In this document: piece after piece, positions 8,925 through 16,433 of the stretch
Position numbering within the stretch: the first letter of the stretch is position 1
How the letters are laid out: each line of letters opens with the position of its first letter
DNA from: Pyrinomonadaceae bacterium
GTDB taxonomy: Bacteria > Acidobacteriota > Blastocatellia > Pyrinomonadales > Pyrinomonadaceae
DNA length: 64,000 nt
NCBI GenBank assembly: GCA_028284415.1
Contig: JANQRU010000001.1
Span: forward strand, 682,001 to 746,000
Reading direction: 5' to 3'
Made by a program: the position numbers and the translations under genes
The notes under the pieces: model-generated
What the model saw: only the letters and a program-made list of their open reading frames with translations
What the model was told of the DNA's origin: nothing
The model's database searches: none

Positions 8925-9350
8925 TTATTCCATTATTAGTGGGGGTTTATTATATTTTTTCCGTAGTTTATTGATGGCTGCCAAAACATTCGGACGTTTA
9001 ATGATTCTGGCTTCTAGAGGACGCTTCCCGGGAATATCTATCATTATCAAGCCCAGAAGAATCGTTAAAATTCCCTGCCCCGGCACACCAGGCAAAGATA
9101 ATAAGATACCTAGAATAATCAGAAAAACGCCAAAAATATTTTTTATTATTACTGCACTCCAACGAATGTACCAAGGCTTGTCAGGCATAAAGGATTGCTC
9201 ATAATTCGGACTAAAATAATTAGCCGGAATTTTTACCATGACGATAGCAATTGCTAAAAAACTGAACCCTAATGAAAGTAAAAAAACACCAACGCCGAGT
9301 AAAACTTTACTCCAAGTCAATGCCTGCCAATATTCAGAAATCCATTCCAT
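8925..9350 (-). CDS. Inner-membrane protein with PGPGW-type motif
   Basis: This 141-residue protein has about three hydrophobic segments (~15-37, ~67-88 and ~90-108). The segment LLSLPGVPGQGILTILLGL fits the transmembrane PGPGW family (pattern LPxPGPGxLxxxLGL), of unknown function. The C-terminal tail is basic and cytoplasmic (RIIKRPNVLAAINKLRKKYNKPP). It is the first gene of the operon with the DUF3592-like, M28 and kinase genes. Its start is 34 bases from the stop of the phosphatidyltransferase gene, so it might also be part of a longer transcript. Confidence 0.75.
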   Translation of the reverse strand: MEWISEYWQALTWSKVLLGVGVFLLSLGFSFLAIAIVMVKIPANYFSPNYEQSFMPDKPWYIRWSAVIIKNIFGVFLIILGILLSLPGVPGQGILTILLGLIMIDIPGKRPLEARIIKRPNVLAAINKLRKKYNKPPLIME

Positions 9351-9384
9351 TAAAATATAAACAAACTAGAGCGAAAATAAGCTA

Positions 9385-10032
9385 CTAATCACCTTTGCTT
9401 TTTTCCGCTTCGAGCTTTCTGAACTCCTTCCATGTATGAAACATTCTATGAATAAATGTCCATGTTGAACCGATAGCTAAAACCCATAGAACTTGTGGCA
9501 TTCGATTAAATAAAAAGAAATCAGAATTCCAATCCCAAGTTGATAAAGCTCCAATTATGAGAAGAACAATTCTTTCCGGACGTTGTAAAAAACCAACATT
9601 AGCTTTTACACCAAGGCTGTCAGAACGGGCAGCTGTATAGCTAACCATCACCGAACTCATCATTGCCAAAGCCGCAAGAAAAACATTTGTAACAGAACGT
9701 TGCGGTGTATTACTGGCATAAAAAACCATTATTCCGATAAAAGCAATCATATCGGAAACCCGATCCAGTGATGAATCTAAAAAACCACCAAATCTCGTTA
9801 CATTACCGGTCAGACGGGCAACATTTCCGTCTAACATATCAAATATATTTGCAATGATCAGAACGATTCCTGCCCAGAAAAATTCACCGATCCCAAAGAG
9901 AATACCACAAGCAACAGCAATCATTACGCCGATGGTTGTTAAAATGTTCGGATGAACTCCGAGGTTGGCAAGTCCACGCACCATCGCATCAATGACACGC
10001 TTCGCACCACGTCCTATGCTTGCTCCAAACAT
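9385..10032 (-). CDS. CDP-alcohol phosphatidyltransferase family protein
   Basis: The full family signature D-x2-DG-x2-AR-x8-G-x3-D-x3-D is present at roughly residues 67-92 (DMLDGNVAR ... GGFLDSSLD). The enzyme is an integral membrane protein with about six helices that exchanges CMP on CDP-diacylglycerol for an alcohol, making glycerophosphate- or inositol-type phospholipid heads. The 215-residue length and the N-terminal MVRGLANLGVHPNILTTIG resemble PgsA-like and phosphatidylinositol-phosphate synthase-like members; the acceptor is undecided. No clear Shine-Dalgarno precedes the start because a heptamer hairpin ends only 8 bases upstream. Confidence 0.88.
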   Translation of the reverse strand: MFGASIGRGAKRVIDAMVRGLANLGVHPNILTTIGVMIAVACGILFGIGEFFWAGIVLIIANIFDMLDGNVARLTGNVTRFGGFLDSSLDRVSDMIAFIGIMVFYASNTPQRSVTNVFLAALAMMSSVMVSYTAARSDSLGVKANVGFLQRPERIVLLIIGALSTWDWNSDFFLFNRMPQVLWVLAIGSTWTFIHRMFHTWKEFRKLEAEKSKGD

Positions 10033-10040
10033 CTTTTTAG

Positions 10041-10110
10041 TGGTAAGTGGTAAGTGGTAAGTGGTAAGTTTGGTTTTGCATATTTACCACTTACCACTTA
10101 CCACTTACCA
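10041..10110. repeat. Inverted tandem heptamer array (TGGTAAG)4 / (CTTACCA)4
   Basis: Four TGGTAAG units (10041-10068) face four CTTACCA units (10084-10110, the first one lacking its C) across a 15-base spacer. The arms form an essentially perfect stem of about 27 bp. It lies between greA and the phosphatidyltransferase gene, in the 5' leader of the latter, and could terminate, attenuate or stabilise the mRNA. A related array lies at 16434-16576. Confidence 0.95.
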
Positions 10111-10113
10111 TTT

Positions 10114-10584
10114 TTATTCTCCTTGTTCGTGAATTGTGGTTAAATCTGAAATCTCAAAATTTCTCCAGCCTTTTGGTGTTTTCACACGTATTTCATCACC
10201 TTCTTCTTTACCCATTAAAGACTGACCAATCGGTGAAGAAGTAGAAATTAGTCCATTATCAGGATCACTTTCTTCTGAGGTAACTAATCTATATTCGATT
10301 ACTTCATCTCTATCAATATCATAGAGCTTTACTGTCGAGCCATAAGCCACACGATCTTCGGGTAGTTTGGAAATATCTATTGAATCAACTTCACTGATTC
10401 GCTGCATTAATTGTCCGATTCTTGCAGAAACAAATGATTGTCTTTCGAGAGCTGCTTTATATTCTGCATTTTCTTTGAGGTCTCCCCATTCTCTTGCCTT
10501 CTGTATTTCTTTTGGCAATTTGTTATGTAACTCGTCTTCTAATTTAGCTAATTCTTCTTTTAATTTTTGTCTAACTGCTTCCAT
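10114..10584 (-). CDS. greA: Transcription elongation factor GreA
   Basis: GreA enters the secondary channel of stalled RNA polymerase and stimulates transcript cleavage. The 156-residue product has the family plan: an N-terminal coiled coil (~1-75) with the tip acidic pair near AREWGDLKENAEYKAA (Asp and Glu), then the globular C-terminal domain ending in SPIGQSLMGKEEGDEI and TPKGWRNFEI. The length is normal (E. coli GreA, 158). It sits 57 bases after pfkA in the same direction, and a strong heptamer hairpin follows its stop codon. Confidence 0.95.
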   Translation of the reverse strand: MEAVRQKLKEELAKLEDELHNKLPKEIQKAREWGDLKENAEYKAALERQSFVSARIGQLMQRISEVDSIDISKLPEDRVAYGSTVKLYDIDRDEVIEYRLVTSEESDPDNGLISTSSPIGQSLMGKEEGDEIRVKTPKGWRNFEISDLTTIHEQGE

Positions 10585-10641
10585 AATTCGTTAGTAAGTA
10601 TTAATTTTTTACTTGCTGGTAATCTTCCGTCACTAATCTAC

Positions 10642-11727
10642 TTAAAAATCCTCTTCGTTAGGTGCAGCAAATGAGATACCAATATCCCTTGCTGTTCTCA
10701 CCAATTGACCTTCAGCATTGACACATTTTATTGCGGCTGTTGCATCTGCCAAAGGAACATTTATAACCTTTCCAGACTTAAGTGCGACCATCTCGCCTTT
10801 TTGTCCCCTCGCTAATGCCCTGACAGCACATGCACCAAAATTTGTGCCGAGCATTCGGTCGAAAGCGTTCGGGCTACCACCCCTTTGTAAATGCCCAAGC
10901 ACGACACATCTTGATTCTTTACCTGTTATTCTCTCAACGTTATGTCTGATGTATTCGCCAACGCCGCCTAAACGTAAATTTCCTTCGTCGAGATACATCT
11001 CATCTCTACCAACTTCTTTCGCACCTTCAGCCACGACTATGTTAGTAAATTCAGATCCATTTCTTTCTCGTTCGTAAACTTTCTTAACTACCGAATCAAA
11101 TGAAAAAGGTATTTCGGGAATTAAAATTACATCTGCACTTCCTGCCAAACCAGAATGGAGAGCAATCCAACCTGTGTTTCTACCCATTACTTCCATCACC
11201 ATTACACGATCATGGGAAGCGGCTGTTGTATGTAACCTATCCAAACCCTCGGTGGCAATATCAATTGCTGTCATAAAACCAAAGGTTAATTCCGTTGCTG
11301 ATAAATCATTGTCAATTGTTTTGGGAACACCCACAACCGGAAAACCCCGATTGTGAAACTGCTGGGCAATTGCTAAAGTTCCTTCCCCACCAATCACAAT
11401 TAAAGCTTCGATTTTATTCTTCTTGAGATTACTCAAAGCTTCATCTATCGGCATATCCGGAATAACCATTTTGCCGTCAACGATTTTGCAGAAACTTCCT
11501 TTGTTGCGTGTTCCAAGAATAGTTCCACCACGCGGCAAAATCCCACTAACTTTTTTGGTGGTTAGTTTTGTTAATTGGGTTTCTCCTAAAATCCCTTCAA
11601 AACTATCTTCGATTCCAATACAACGCATCCCGAATTCGCCAATTGCAGTCCTAACAGCGGCACGAATTACGGCATTAAGTCCCGGTGCATCTCCTCCACC
11701 TGTTAAAATTCCTATTTTTTTATACAT
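10642..11727 (-). CDS. pfkA: 6-phosphofructokinase, group III-like signature
   Basis: The enzyme phosphorylates fructose 6-phosphate in glycolysis. GILTGGGDAPGLNA (N-terminus), VIGGEGTLA, PKTIDNDL and EVMGRNTGWIAL are all visible. GGEG at the nucleotide site is the form of ATP-using PFKs, while the Lys of PKTIDND replaces the Gly of classical bacterial PfkA (PGTIDND) and is also found in PPi enzymes; this combination occurs in ATP-dependent group III enzymes of actinobacteria. ATP is therefore the likely donor, but sequence alone does not settle it. At 361 residues it is longer than E. coli PfkA (320). The other glycolytic gene in the window is gpmA at 51 kb. Confidence 0.92.
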   Translation of the reverse strand: MYKKIGILTGGGDAPGLNAVIRAAVRTAIGEFGMRCIGIEDSFEGILGETQLTKLTTKKVSGILPRGGTILGTRNKGSFCKIVDGKMVIPDMPIDEALSNLKKNKIEALIVIGGEGTLAIAQQFHNRGFPVVGVPKTIDNDLSATELTFGFMTAIDIATEGLDRLHTTAASHDRVMVMEVMGRNTGWIALHSGLAGSADVILIPEIPFSFDSVVKKVYERERNGSEFTNIVVAEGAKEVGRDEMYLDEGNLRLGGVGEYIRHNVERITGKESRCVVLGHLQRGGSPNAFDRMLGTNFGACAVRALARGQKGEMVALKSGKVINVPLADATAAIKCVNAEGQLVRTARDIGISFAAPNEEDF

Positions 11728-11880
11728 AAAAAAAGAGTCCTGAAAAGTAAAAATGTTATTTTACTCTATGAACTCTGTATTTCTAAAGTGTTAACTGCTA
11801 AAAAGTTAATTGTTTATTTTTACAAGCAATTAAGAGAAAGCAAAGCATTACATATTTGTAGTTCTATAATCTTTCTAACT

Positions 11881-12615
11881 TTATTTACCACCAACGCTTG
11901 ATGGCTCGTGATATTCTCCATATTCAGGATATTCTACCGTCCTATAACTACCGGGTCTAAAATTCTCAGCCAACAAACTCAGTGCATCTTTGAGAACCTT
12001 CTTCTGAAGAGCCTTCATATTTGGTTTACCGAGTGAATTCCCTATCTTAAACCCTTCCGGATAAAGTGATCTTGGTGGACGCATTTGATTTGAGACTTCT
12101 GGGCTTACTGTAATCAAAACCGTTGGCGTTCCAAGCATTTCAATTTCTCTTTGAACCGCGACGACCGTGCGGTGACAAACGTTAGGTCAACCACCAGTTA
12201 AAATGACAGCATCTGCACGCGACCCTCTATCAATTTCATTGGCGATCTTCGGAGCGGTTTCGTCATACATATCTTTGAGCCGCATTGTGTAACCCATATA
12301 TCCGATATGCTTACGGGCAATTCCACCAATAAATTCTTCTTCAACCAATTCACGCAAAATATCAATTGGAAAAACTACGTTTATATCCTCATCTGCATCC
12401 GTATGATCGTAGTGATGATGAGTTACCATCAAATCATCAGACTGAACATTTTCATCCATCAGACGATATGTTAAATCACCTAACTCATCGGCAATATTAA
12501 AACCATCCTGATCTTTTCGGTGAACTCCGGCAGCTGTAACAATTGAAATATTTGCTTTGCTCAACTCCTTATCAAAAGGCGTAAATGGAACACATTTTCT
12601 TGAAAGTTTATTCAT
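11881..12615 (-). CDS. Selenoprotein: GrdB/PrdB-family reductase-like protein with in-frame UGA (Sec143)
   Basis: A single 245-codon frame runs from the ATG at 12615 to the TAA at 11881, interrupted only by TGA at 12187-12189. Reading it as selenocysteine gives a 244-residue protein with AVILTGG-U-PNVCHRT, i.e. a Sec-x-x-Cys redox pair at residues 143-146. The N-terminal part has THHHYDHTDADEDINVVFP, typical of the selenoprotein B family of glycine/betaine/sarcosine and D-proline reductases; the length is near that of the D-proline reductase subunit PrdB. A bacterial SECIS-like hairpin follows the UGA. No partner subunits (GrdA, PrdA) are nearby, so classical amino-acid reduction is not supported; a thiol-redox role is an inference. 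Both halves keep family-like sequence, which argues against a pseudogene. Confidence 0.9.
12150..12179 (-). promoter_or_regulatory. Bacterial SECIS element of the GrdB/PrdB-like gene
   Basis: On the minus-strand mRNA, starting 7 bases after the UGA, UUUG pairs with CAAA (lower stem). After a small internal loop, ACCGCAC pairs with GUCGCGGU, leaving one bulged C. The apical loop is GGUC, the same four bases as at the tip of the E. coli fdhF SECIS, and it begins 20 bases after the UGA, within the distance used by bacterial SelB. Confidence 0.85.
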
Positions 12616-12619
12616 ATTT

Positions 12620-12784
12620 TTAATTTTTATTAATTCTAATTAGACGATATAGGAAACAAGAACAAAATATAATAAAACCAACTTGTACTAACCAATCAAA
12701 TTTAAGAAATATAGGGACTAATAAAAAACTAAAAACTCCCCCTATTAATCCATAAATTAAGTAATAAAAGATGTTACTTTTCAT
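12620..12784 (-). CDS. Small two-helix membrane protein (54 residues) between the selenoprotein genes
   Basis: An ATG at 12784 opens a 54-residue frame ending with TAA at 12620, 4 bases before the start of the GrdB/PrdB-like gene. It encodes two hydrophobic segments (about residues 5-27 and 31-46) joined by KFD and a basic tail (YRLIRINKNK-like, ending NKN), with Cys41 and Cys43. Position between the two selenoprotein genes on the same strand suggests an operon member, perhaps a membrane tether. No strong Shine-Dalgarno is seen and I recognise no family, so it could be a chance frame. Confidence 0.45.
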   Translation of the reverse strand: MKSNIFYYLIYGLIGGVFSFLLVPIFLKFDWLVQVGFIIFCSCFLYRLIRINKN

Positions 12785-12795
12785 TTAAATAAAGA

Positions 12796-12854
12796 TAAGT
12801 CACAAGAGATTAAAACTATCTATTATGATAGTAATAATTATCTCTTGTGACTTA
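12796..12854 (-). terminator. Long hairpin after the selenocysteine peroxiredoxin gene
   Basis: TAAGTCACAAGAGAT (12796-12810) pairs perfectly with its complement at 12840-12854 over 15 bp; inside the loop ACTATC and GATAGT form a second small stem. It begins 8 bases past the peroxiredoxin stop. There is no clear T tract on the minus strand, so it may be a terminator, an attenuator or an mRNA-stabilising element. Confidence 0.7.
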
Positions 12855-12862
12855 ATTTAATC

Positions 12863-13324
12863 TTATAAATTTTTCAGAACATCAAAGAGTTCTTCATTAT
12901 CTGGTTGGTCACCTATGTCGTGAATGTCTATGTAAGCGATTTTGCCTTCTTTATCAACGATAAATAAAGCCCTTTCGCTAATTCCATCATTTTCACGCCA
13001 AGCACCGTAGCTTTTAGCAACTTCTCCTTTCGGATGAAAATCGGCAAGTAAATCATAGTTCAAACCGCCGAGTGATTTTGCCCAAGCAACATGGCTTGGA
13101 ATTGAGTCAACGGATATGCCCAAAACTTGAGCATCATATCCTGCGAAGCGTTCTCCATCAGCTTCGTAGGACGGCATTTGCACCGTTCAAACAGGCGTCC
13201 AATCCAACGGATAGAACGCAATTACAACATTTTTGCCCCGTAAATCCGAGAGTTTAACTTTCTTATCTTCACCAAGATGAGAACCTAGCTCGAAATCGGG
13301 AGCCATATCTCCAACATTTAACAT
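12863..13324 (-). CDS. Selenoprotein: thioredoxin-fold peroxiredoxin with Sec46 as peroxidatic residue
   Basis: One 154-codon frame runs from the ATG at 13324 (AAGGAGA 10 bases upstream) to TAA at 12863 with a single TGA at 13187-13189. Reading it as selenocysteine gives VIAFYPLDWTPV-U-TVQMPSYE, where Sec46 stands exactly at the peroxidatic Cys of BCP/AhpE-like peroxiredoxins (normally PLDWTPVCT). The product has 153 residues, the normal family length, with GDMAPDF at the N-terminus and RALFIVDKEGKIAYIDIHD near the end. There is no cysteine anywhere, so no resolving Cys: the selenenic acid must be reduced by an outside thiol or selenol. Peroxiredoxin selenoproteins are known in other bacteria (PrxU of Eubacterium acidaminophilum). 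Ordinary calling would start it at codon 48 and lose the active site. Confidence 0.93.
13139..13171 (-). promoter_or_regulatory. Bacterial SECIS-like hairpin of the peroxiredoxin gene
   Basis: In the minus-strand mRNA, UCCU-A-CGAAGC pairs with GCUUCG-C-AGGA: two stems of 4 and 6 bp around a single A/C mismatch. The 11-base loop is UGAUGGAGAAC; a G is at its second position, and the loop starts 26 bases after the UGA, in the range for bacterial SECIS elements. Confidence 0.75.
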
Positions 13325-13479
13325 TAGATTTGCGTCTCCTTATTTTATTTTAATTAAGCTGTTATACCTTTATAACTTAATGACTTATTAGGGTATCGTT
13401 TAATAGAGTTGGAATCAAATATTGAAGGCTTTTTTAACTTGTTGGATAAAAGATTGAACACTTCAAAACCCGAAAAATT

Positions 13480-13899
13480 TTACTCTAGTTTGAAATCTTC
13501 CGAATCAAATTCATAATTCATCAATTCAACCTTGTCATCAATTATCGAGAAAACGAATCTTTCTTTTCCGCTCCCTCTTTCAAATTTGGTTTCAAAATTC
13601 GCAGTCGTCTCTAATCTAATGGAATTTTTTTCAACAGCCCAGCCTCTTCGAACAGTAGATTCTACTTTTCCTAGATTCTCTCGAATGTTTTCCAAATCTT
13701 TTATTACTTTCTCTTTATTAAAAACACCTTTGAACTCAATGCTTGATTTATCGTAAATTTCTTCAAATTCTTTCTTATTAAATTGTTCGTGAAATTTCGC
13801 AACGGCTTTATCTGCAGACTTCAGACCTTCGCTGTAGTGACATCCTGTTGAAATGATAAAAAGAATTAAGATAATTACGCATATTTTTTGTATTTTCAT
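13480..13899 (-). CDS. Small lipoprotein, DUF4019/DUF3887-like
   Basis: This 139-residue protein has a type II signal sequence with lipobox STGC (Cys20), so it is a lipoprotein. The mature part is a single alpha+beta domain: a helix with FHEQFNKKEFEEIYDKSS, then FKGVFNKEKVIKDLENIRENLG and beta strands. This resembles DUF4019/NTF2-like small lipoproteins of unknown function. The start lies 12 bases downstream of the stop codon of the S41 protease gene, so the two are probably co-transcribed and could act together in the envelope. Confidence 0.8.
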   Translation of the reverse strand: MKIQKICVIILILFIISTGCHYSEGLKSADKAVAKFHEQFNKKEFEEIYDKSSIEFKGVFNKEKVIKDLENIRENLGKVESTVRRGWAVEKNSIRLETTANFETKFERGSGKERFVFSIIDDKVELMNYEFDSEDFKLE

Positions 13900-13911
13900 A
13901 AAGAAAAGAAA

Positions 13912-15552
13912 TTATTTCTTCGCCATTATTGATTCAGCTAATTTTTTAGCCTCAGGTAAAGCATCAATTGCTTTCAAAACTTGTGGATCATTCTCAATAA
14001 ATACTTGCCCACCTGCTTCACTTGAATGTTTGGCTGAAGCAAGTTGCTCTCGCAGACGTGCTTTTGCATATTTTGACTGGCTATCAATATTCGCTTTGGT
14101 CAAACCGTTTTTTTCATTTTTGACTGTAAAAGCGATAAATGCACCATAGAGTGAATCGGTAATTTCGAGATCTTCGGGTGCAAGAGTACGGTCGTAGGTT
14201 TGTTTATCAATCTTGTAATTTTCAAAACCATTGATATTTCCGGCTACTAAATCACGTGCGAAGAAGAATGTGGCTTCATTTATTCTGGCTCTAAGGGGCG
14301 TATAAGCAAGACTCGGAGCTTTCAGATCAGGTTCTATTCCACGACCGCCATAAAAAACTCTGCCACCAGCAGTTTTGATTGCTGTACCTTTAGGCTTCGG
14401 TTTTTCCTCTTTTATTTCATTATTTTCTTCATCTTCACCGTTAGAATTTGAATAATAATCGTAGATAGAGCCTTTGGAATAATCCCTCTGAAGAGAACGA
14501 CCAAATGGTGTGTAATATCTGGCTGTCGTCAATGTTAAACCGGTGCCATAAGGAAGCGGAAAAATTCTTTGAACGAGTCCTTTACCAAAACTCTCGCTTC
14601 CAACTACTAGTCCCCGACCATAATCTTGAACCGCTCCGGCTACGATTTCGGAAGCGGAAGCCGAACCGCCATTTATCATAACCACAAGCGGAAAATTGTG
14701 AGTCGTATTTCCAGTTGCCCGCAATTCTCTTTTCTGCGAAAACTTAAATCTTCCTTTCACAGAAACAACCGTATGTCCTCTAGGTATGAAACGACTCGTA
14801 ACCTCAATTGCCTGAGGCAATAAACCTCCGGGATTCCCACGTAAATCAAGTAAAAGGCTTTTCATTCCCTTTTCTTCTAGGTTCGCGATTGCTTCGTCAA
14901 GTTCTTTTGCGGTAGTTTCTTGAAAACCACCTGATAAGCCGACATAACCAATCGTGTCATTTAACATGAAATAGTTCCGTATTGATGGAAGCGGAACGCC
15001 TCCTCGAACTATCCGAAATTTTATCGGTTCTTCAACTCCCGCTCGTTTTACTTTTATGTTTACAGGTGTTCCTCTCTCACCACGAACATTTTTAGAAACC
15101 TGGGAACTCGACCATTTAGTTGCATCTTTTCCTTCTACATCGACAAATTTATCTCCAAATTTTAGACCTTCTTTGTCAGCTGGTGTGTTGGGAATTACGG
15201 ATTGAATATAAACTCCATCACGGTATCTTAAGATTGATACGCCGATTCCAAAAAACTGTGAAGACTGATCTTCGTAAAGTTTTCTGAATTCGTCGCGGGT
15301 GAAAAATGATGAGTGTGGATCTAAAGTCCAAAGCATTCTTTGAACTGAACTATCTAAAATGTCTTCATGCTTTATTTTTTCAACATAATTTTCGTCGATC
15401 AGTTCGAGAGCTTCACCATATTTACTGCTAATGGATTCTGTTGATAAAGCTGTGTTCGCAGAGGATTTCCCCGGCAGACGTCCAAAAATTCCGCCGATTA
15501 CAGCTCCTATTAAAATTACTACAAATGCGATTATTAAAAATCCTTTATTCAT
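13912..15552 (-). CDS. S41-family C-terminal processing protease (CtpA/Prc-like)
   Basis: The 546-residue protein has an N-terminal signal-anchor (residues ~5-24), an N-terminal helical region, a PDZ domain (~95-185; FGIGVSI, IPNTPADKEGLKFGD) and an S41 peptidase core: GYVGLSGF-type strand, LLLDLRGNPGGLL, the Ser segment GGSASASEI (~296-303) and the general-base Lys in SFGKGLVQ (Lys324). Such enzymes cut the C-termini of exported proteins in the periplasm. A C-terminal ~160-residue extension follows the core. Its promoter is in the divergent gap at 15.6 kb. Confidence 0.93.
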   Translation of the reverse strand: MNKGFLIIAFVVILIGAVIGGIFGRLPGKSSANTALSTESISSKYGEALELIDENYVEKIKHEDILDSSVQRMLWTLDPHSSFFTRDEFRKLYEDQSSQFFGIGVSILRYRDGVYIQSVIPNTPADKEGLKFGDKFVDVEGKDATKWSSSQVSKNVRGERGTPVNIKVKRAGVEEPIKFRIVRGGVPLPSIRNYFMLNDTIGYVGLSGGFQETTAKELDEAIANLEEKGMKSLLLDLRGNPGGLLPQAIEVTSRFIPRGHTVVSVKGRFKFSQKRELRATGNTTHNFPLVVMINGGSASASEIVAGAVQDYGRGLVVGSESFGKGLVQRIFPLPYGTGLTLTTARYYTPFGRSLQRDYSKGSIYDYYSNSNGEDEENNEIKEEKPKPKGTAIKTAGGRVFYGGRGIEPDLKAPSLAYTPLRARINEATFFFARDLVAGNINGFENYKIDKQTYDRTLAPEDLEITDSLYGAFIAFTVKNEKNGLTKANIDSQSKYAKARLREQLASAKHSSEAGGQVFIENDPQVLKAIDALPEAKKLAESIMAKK

Positions 15553-15585
15553 CTAAATCACCCAACATAAAATATATCACATATT

Positions 15586-15600
15586 GTGATGAAAAAAACT
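15586..15600. promoter_or_regulatory. Palindromic putative operator between divergent ctp and GT2 genes
   Basis: ATCACA-TAT-TGTGAT is a perfect 6-3-6 palindrome, 34 bases upstream of the protease start and in the leader of the glycosyltransferase gene. It looks like a dimeric-regulator site; no cognate factor is identified. Confidence 0.4.
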
Positions 15601-15685
15601 ACTGGAAAAGATGCGGAAAAACCGAGTTATTTAAATTATTTATTTACAAAACCTAAACAAGTATTTAACATAAATGTTTTTTGTG

Positions 15686-16426
15686 ATGGAAAAGGAACTT
15701 TCAATCATAATTCCTGCTTACAACGAAGAAGCAAGGCTTGGCAAAACAATAGATGAGATTCTCAACTATATAAAAGCCGAAAATCTTGATGCTGAGGTCA
15801 TAGTTGTTGACGATGGCTCAAGTGACTCTACTGTTGAAGTTGCCAAAAAAACCTTTGAAAAACATTCACAAATTCAAACTGACGCTATTAGATACGAACA
15901 AAACCGTGGAAAAGGTTACGCAGTAAAAACAGGATTAAAAGCTGCAAAGGGCAAAATTGCACTTTTTAGTGATGCCGACCTTTCAACTCCAATCGAAGAA
16001 TTACCAAAACTGATAAAACCTATTCAAAAGGGAGACTTTGATATAACTCTCGGTTCGAGAGCTTTGGACAGAAGTCTAATAGGCGAACGCCAACCTTGGA
16101 GACGCGAGCAAGGTGGCAAGGTATTCAACTTATTTGTCCGCACATTAACGGGATTACCATTTTGGGATACGCAATGTGGCTTTAAAGCCTTCAATATGGA
16201 AAAGTTCCGCCCACTGTTAGAAGTAATGCAAATCGAAAAGTTCGGTTTTGACGTTGAATTTTTATACGTAGCTCATCACGCCGGTTTACGACTAAAAGAA
16301 ATTCCTGTTCGCTGGAACAATGACGATCGAACCAAAGTAAATATCTTTCGCGACAGTTTACGGATGTTCAATGAAGTCCGCGAAATCCGCAAAAACTCCA
16401 AGCTTAGACTATACGAAATACAATAA
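15686..16426 (+). CDS. Family 2 glycosyltransferase (dolichyl-phosphate glucosyltransferase-like)
   Basis: A GT-A fold enzyme of GT2: SIIIPAYNEE at the N-terminus, VIVVDDGSSDST for the nucleotide, the metal motif LFSDADLSTP (DAD) and the acceptor-side QCGFKAFN. The TPIEELPKLI and GSRALDRS segments resemble the ALG5/DPG synthase branch, which transfers a sugar from a nucleotide to a polyprenyl phosphate. It lacks transmembrane helices at the C-terminus, so it is cytosolic or peripheral. The ATG at 15686 (MEKELSIIIPA) fits the family better than the in-frame ATG four codons upstream. A heptamer repeat follows. Confidence 0.88.
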   Translation: MEKELSIIIPAYNEEARLGKTIDEILNYIKAENLDAEVIVVDDGSSDSTVEVAKKTFEKHSQIQTDAIRYEQNRGKGYAVKTGLKAAKGKIALFSDADLSTPIEELPKLIKPIQKGDFDITLGSRALDRSLIGERQPWRREQGGKVFNLFVRTLTGLPFWDTQCGFKAFNMEKFRPLLEVMQIEKFGFDVEFLYVAHHAGLRLKEIPVRWNNDDRTKVNIFRDSLRMFNEVREIRKNSKLRLYEIQ

Positions 16427-16433
16427 CCCCAAC

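Noticed and set aside
10041..10110. Repeat array as part of a coding gene
   Set aside because: It lies wholly between the greA stop and the next start; heptamers would shift frame at each unit and no long frame crosses it.
12187..12189. TGA as a plain nonsense mutation in the GrdB/PrdB-like gene
   Set aside because: It sits at the family redox position, followed by Cys at +3 and a SECIS-type hairpin with GGUC loop; both sides keep family sequence and no other lesion is seen.
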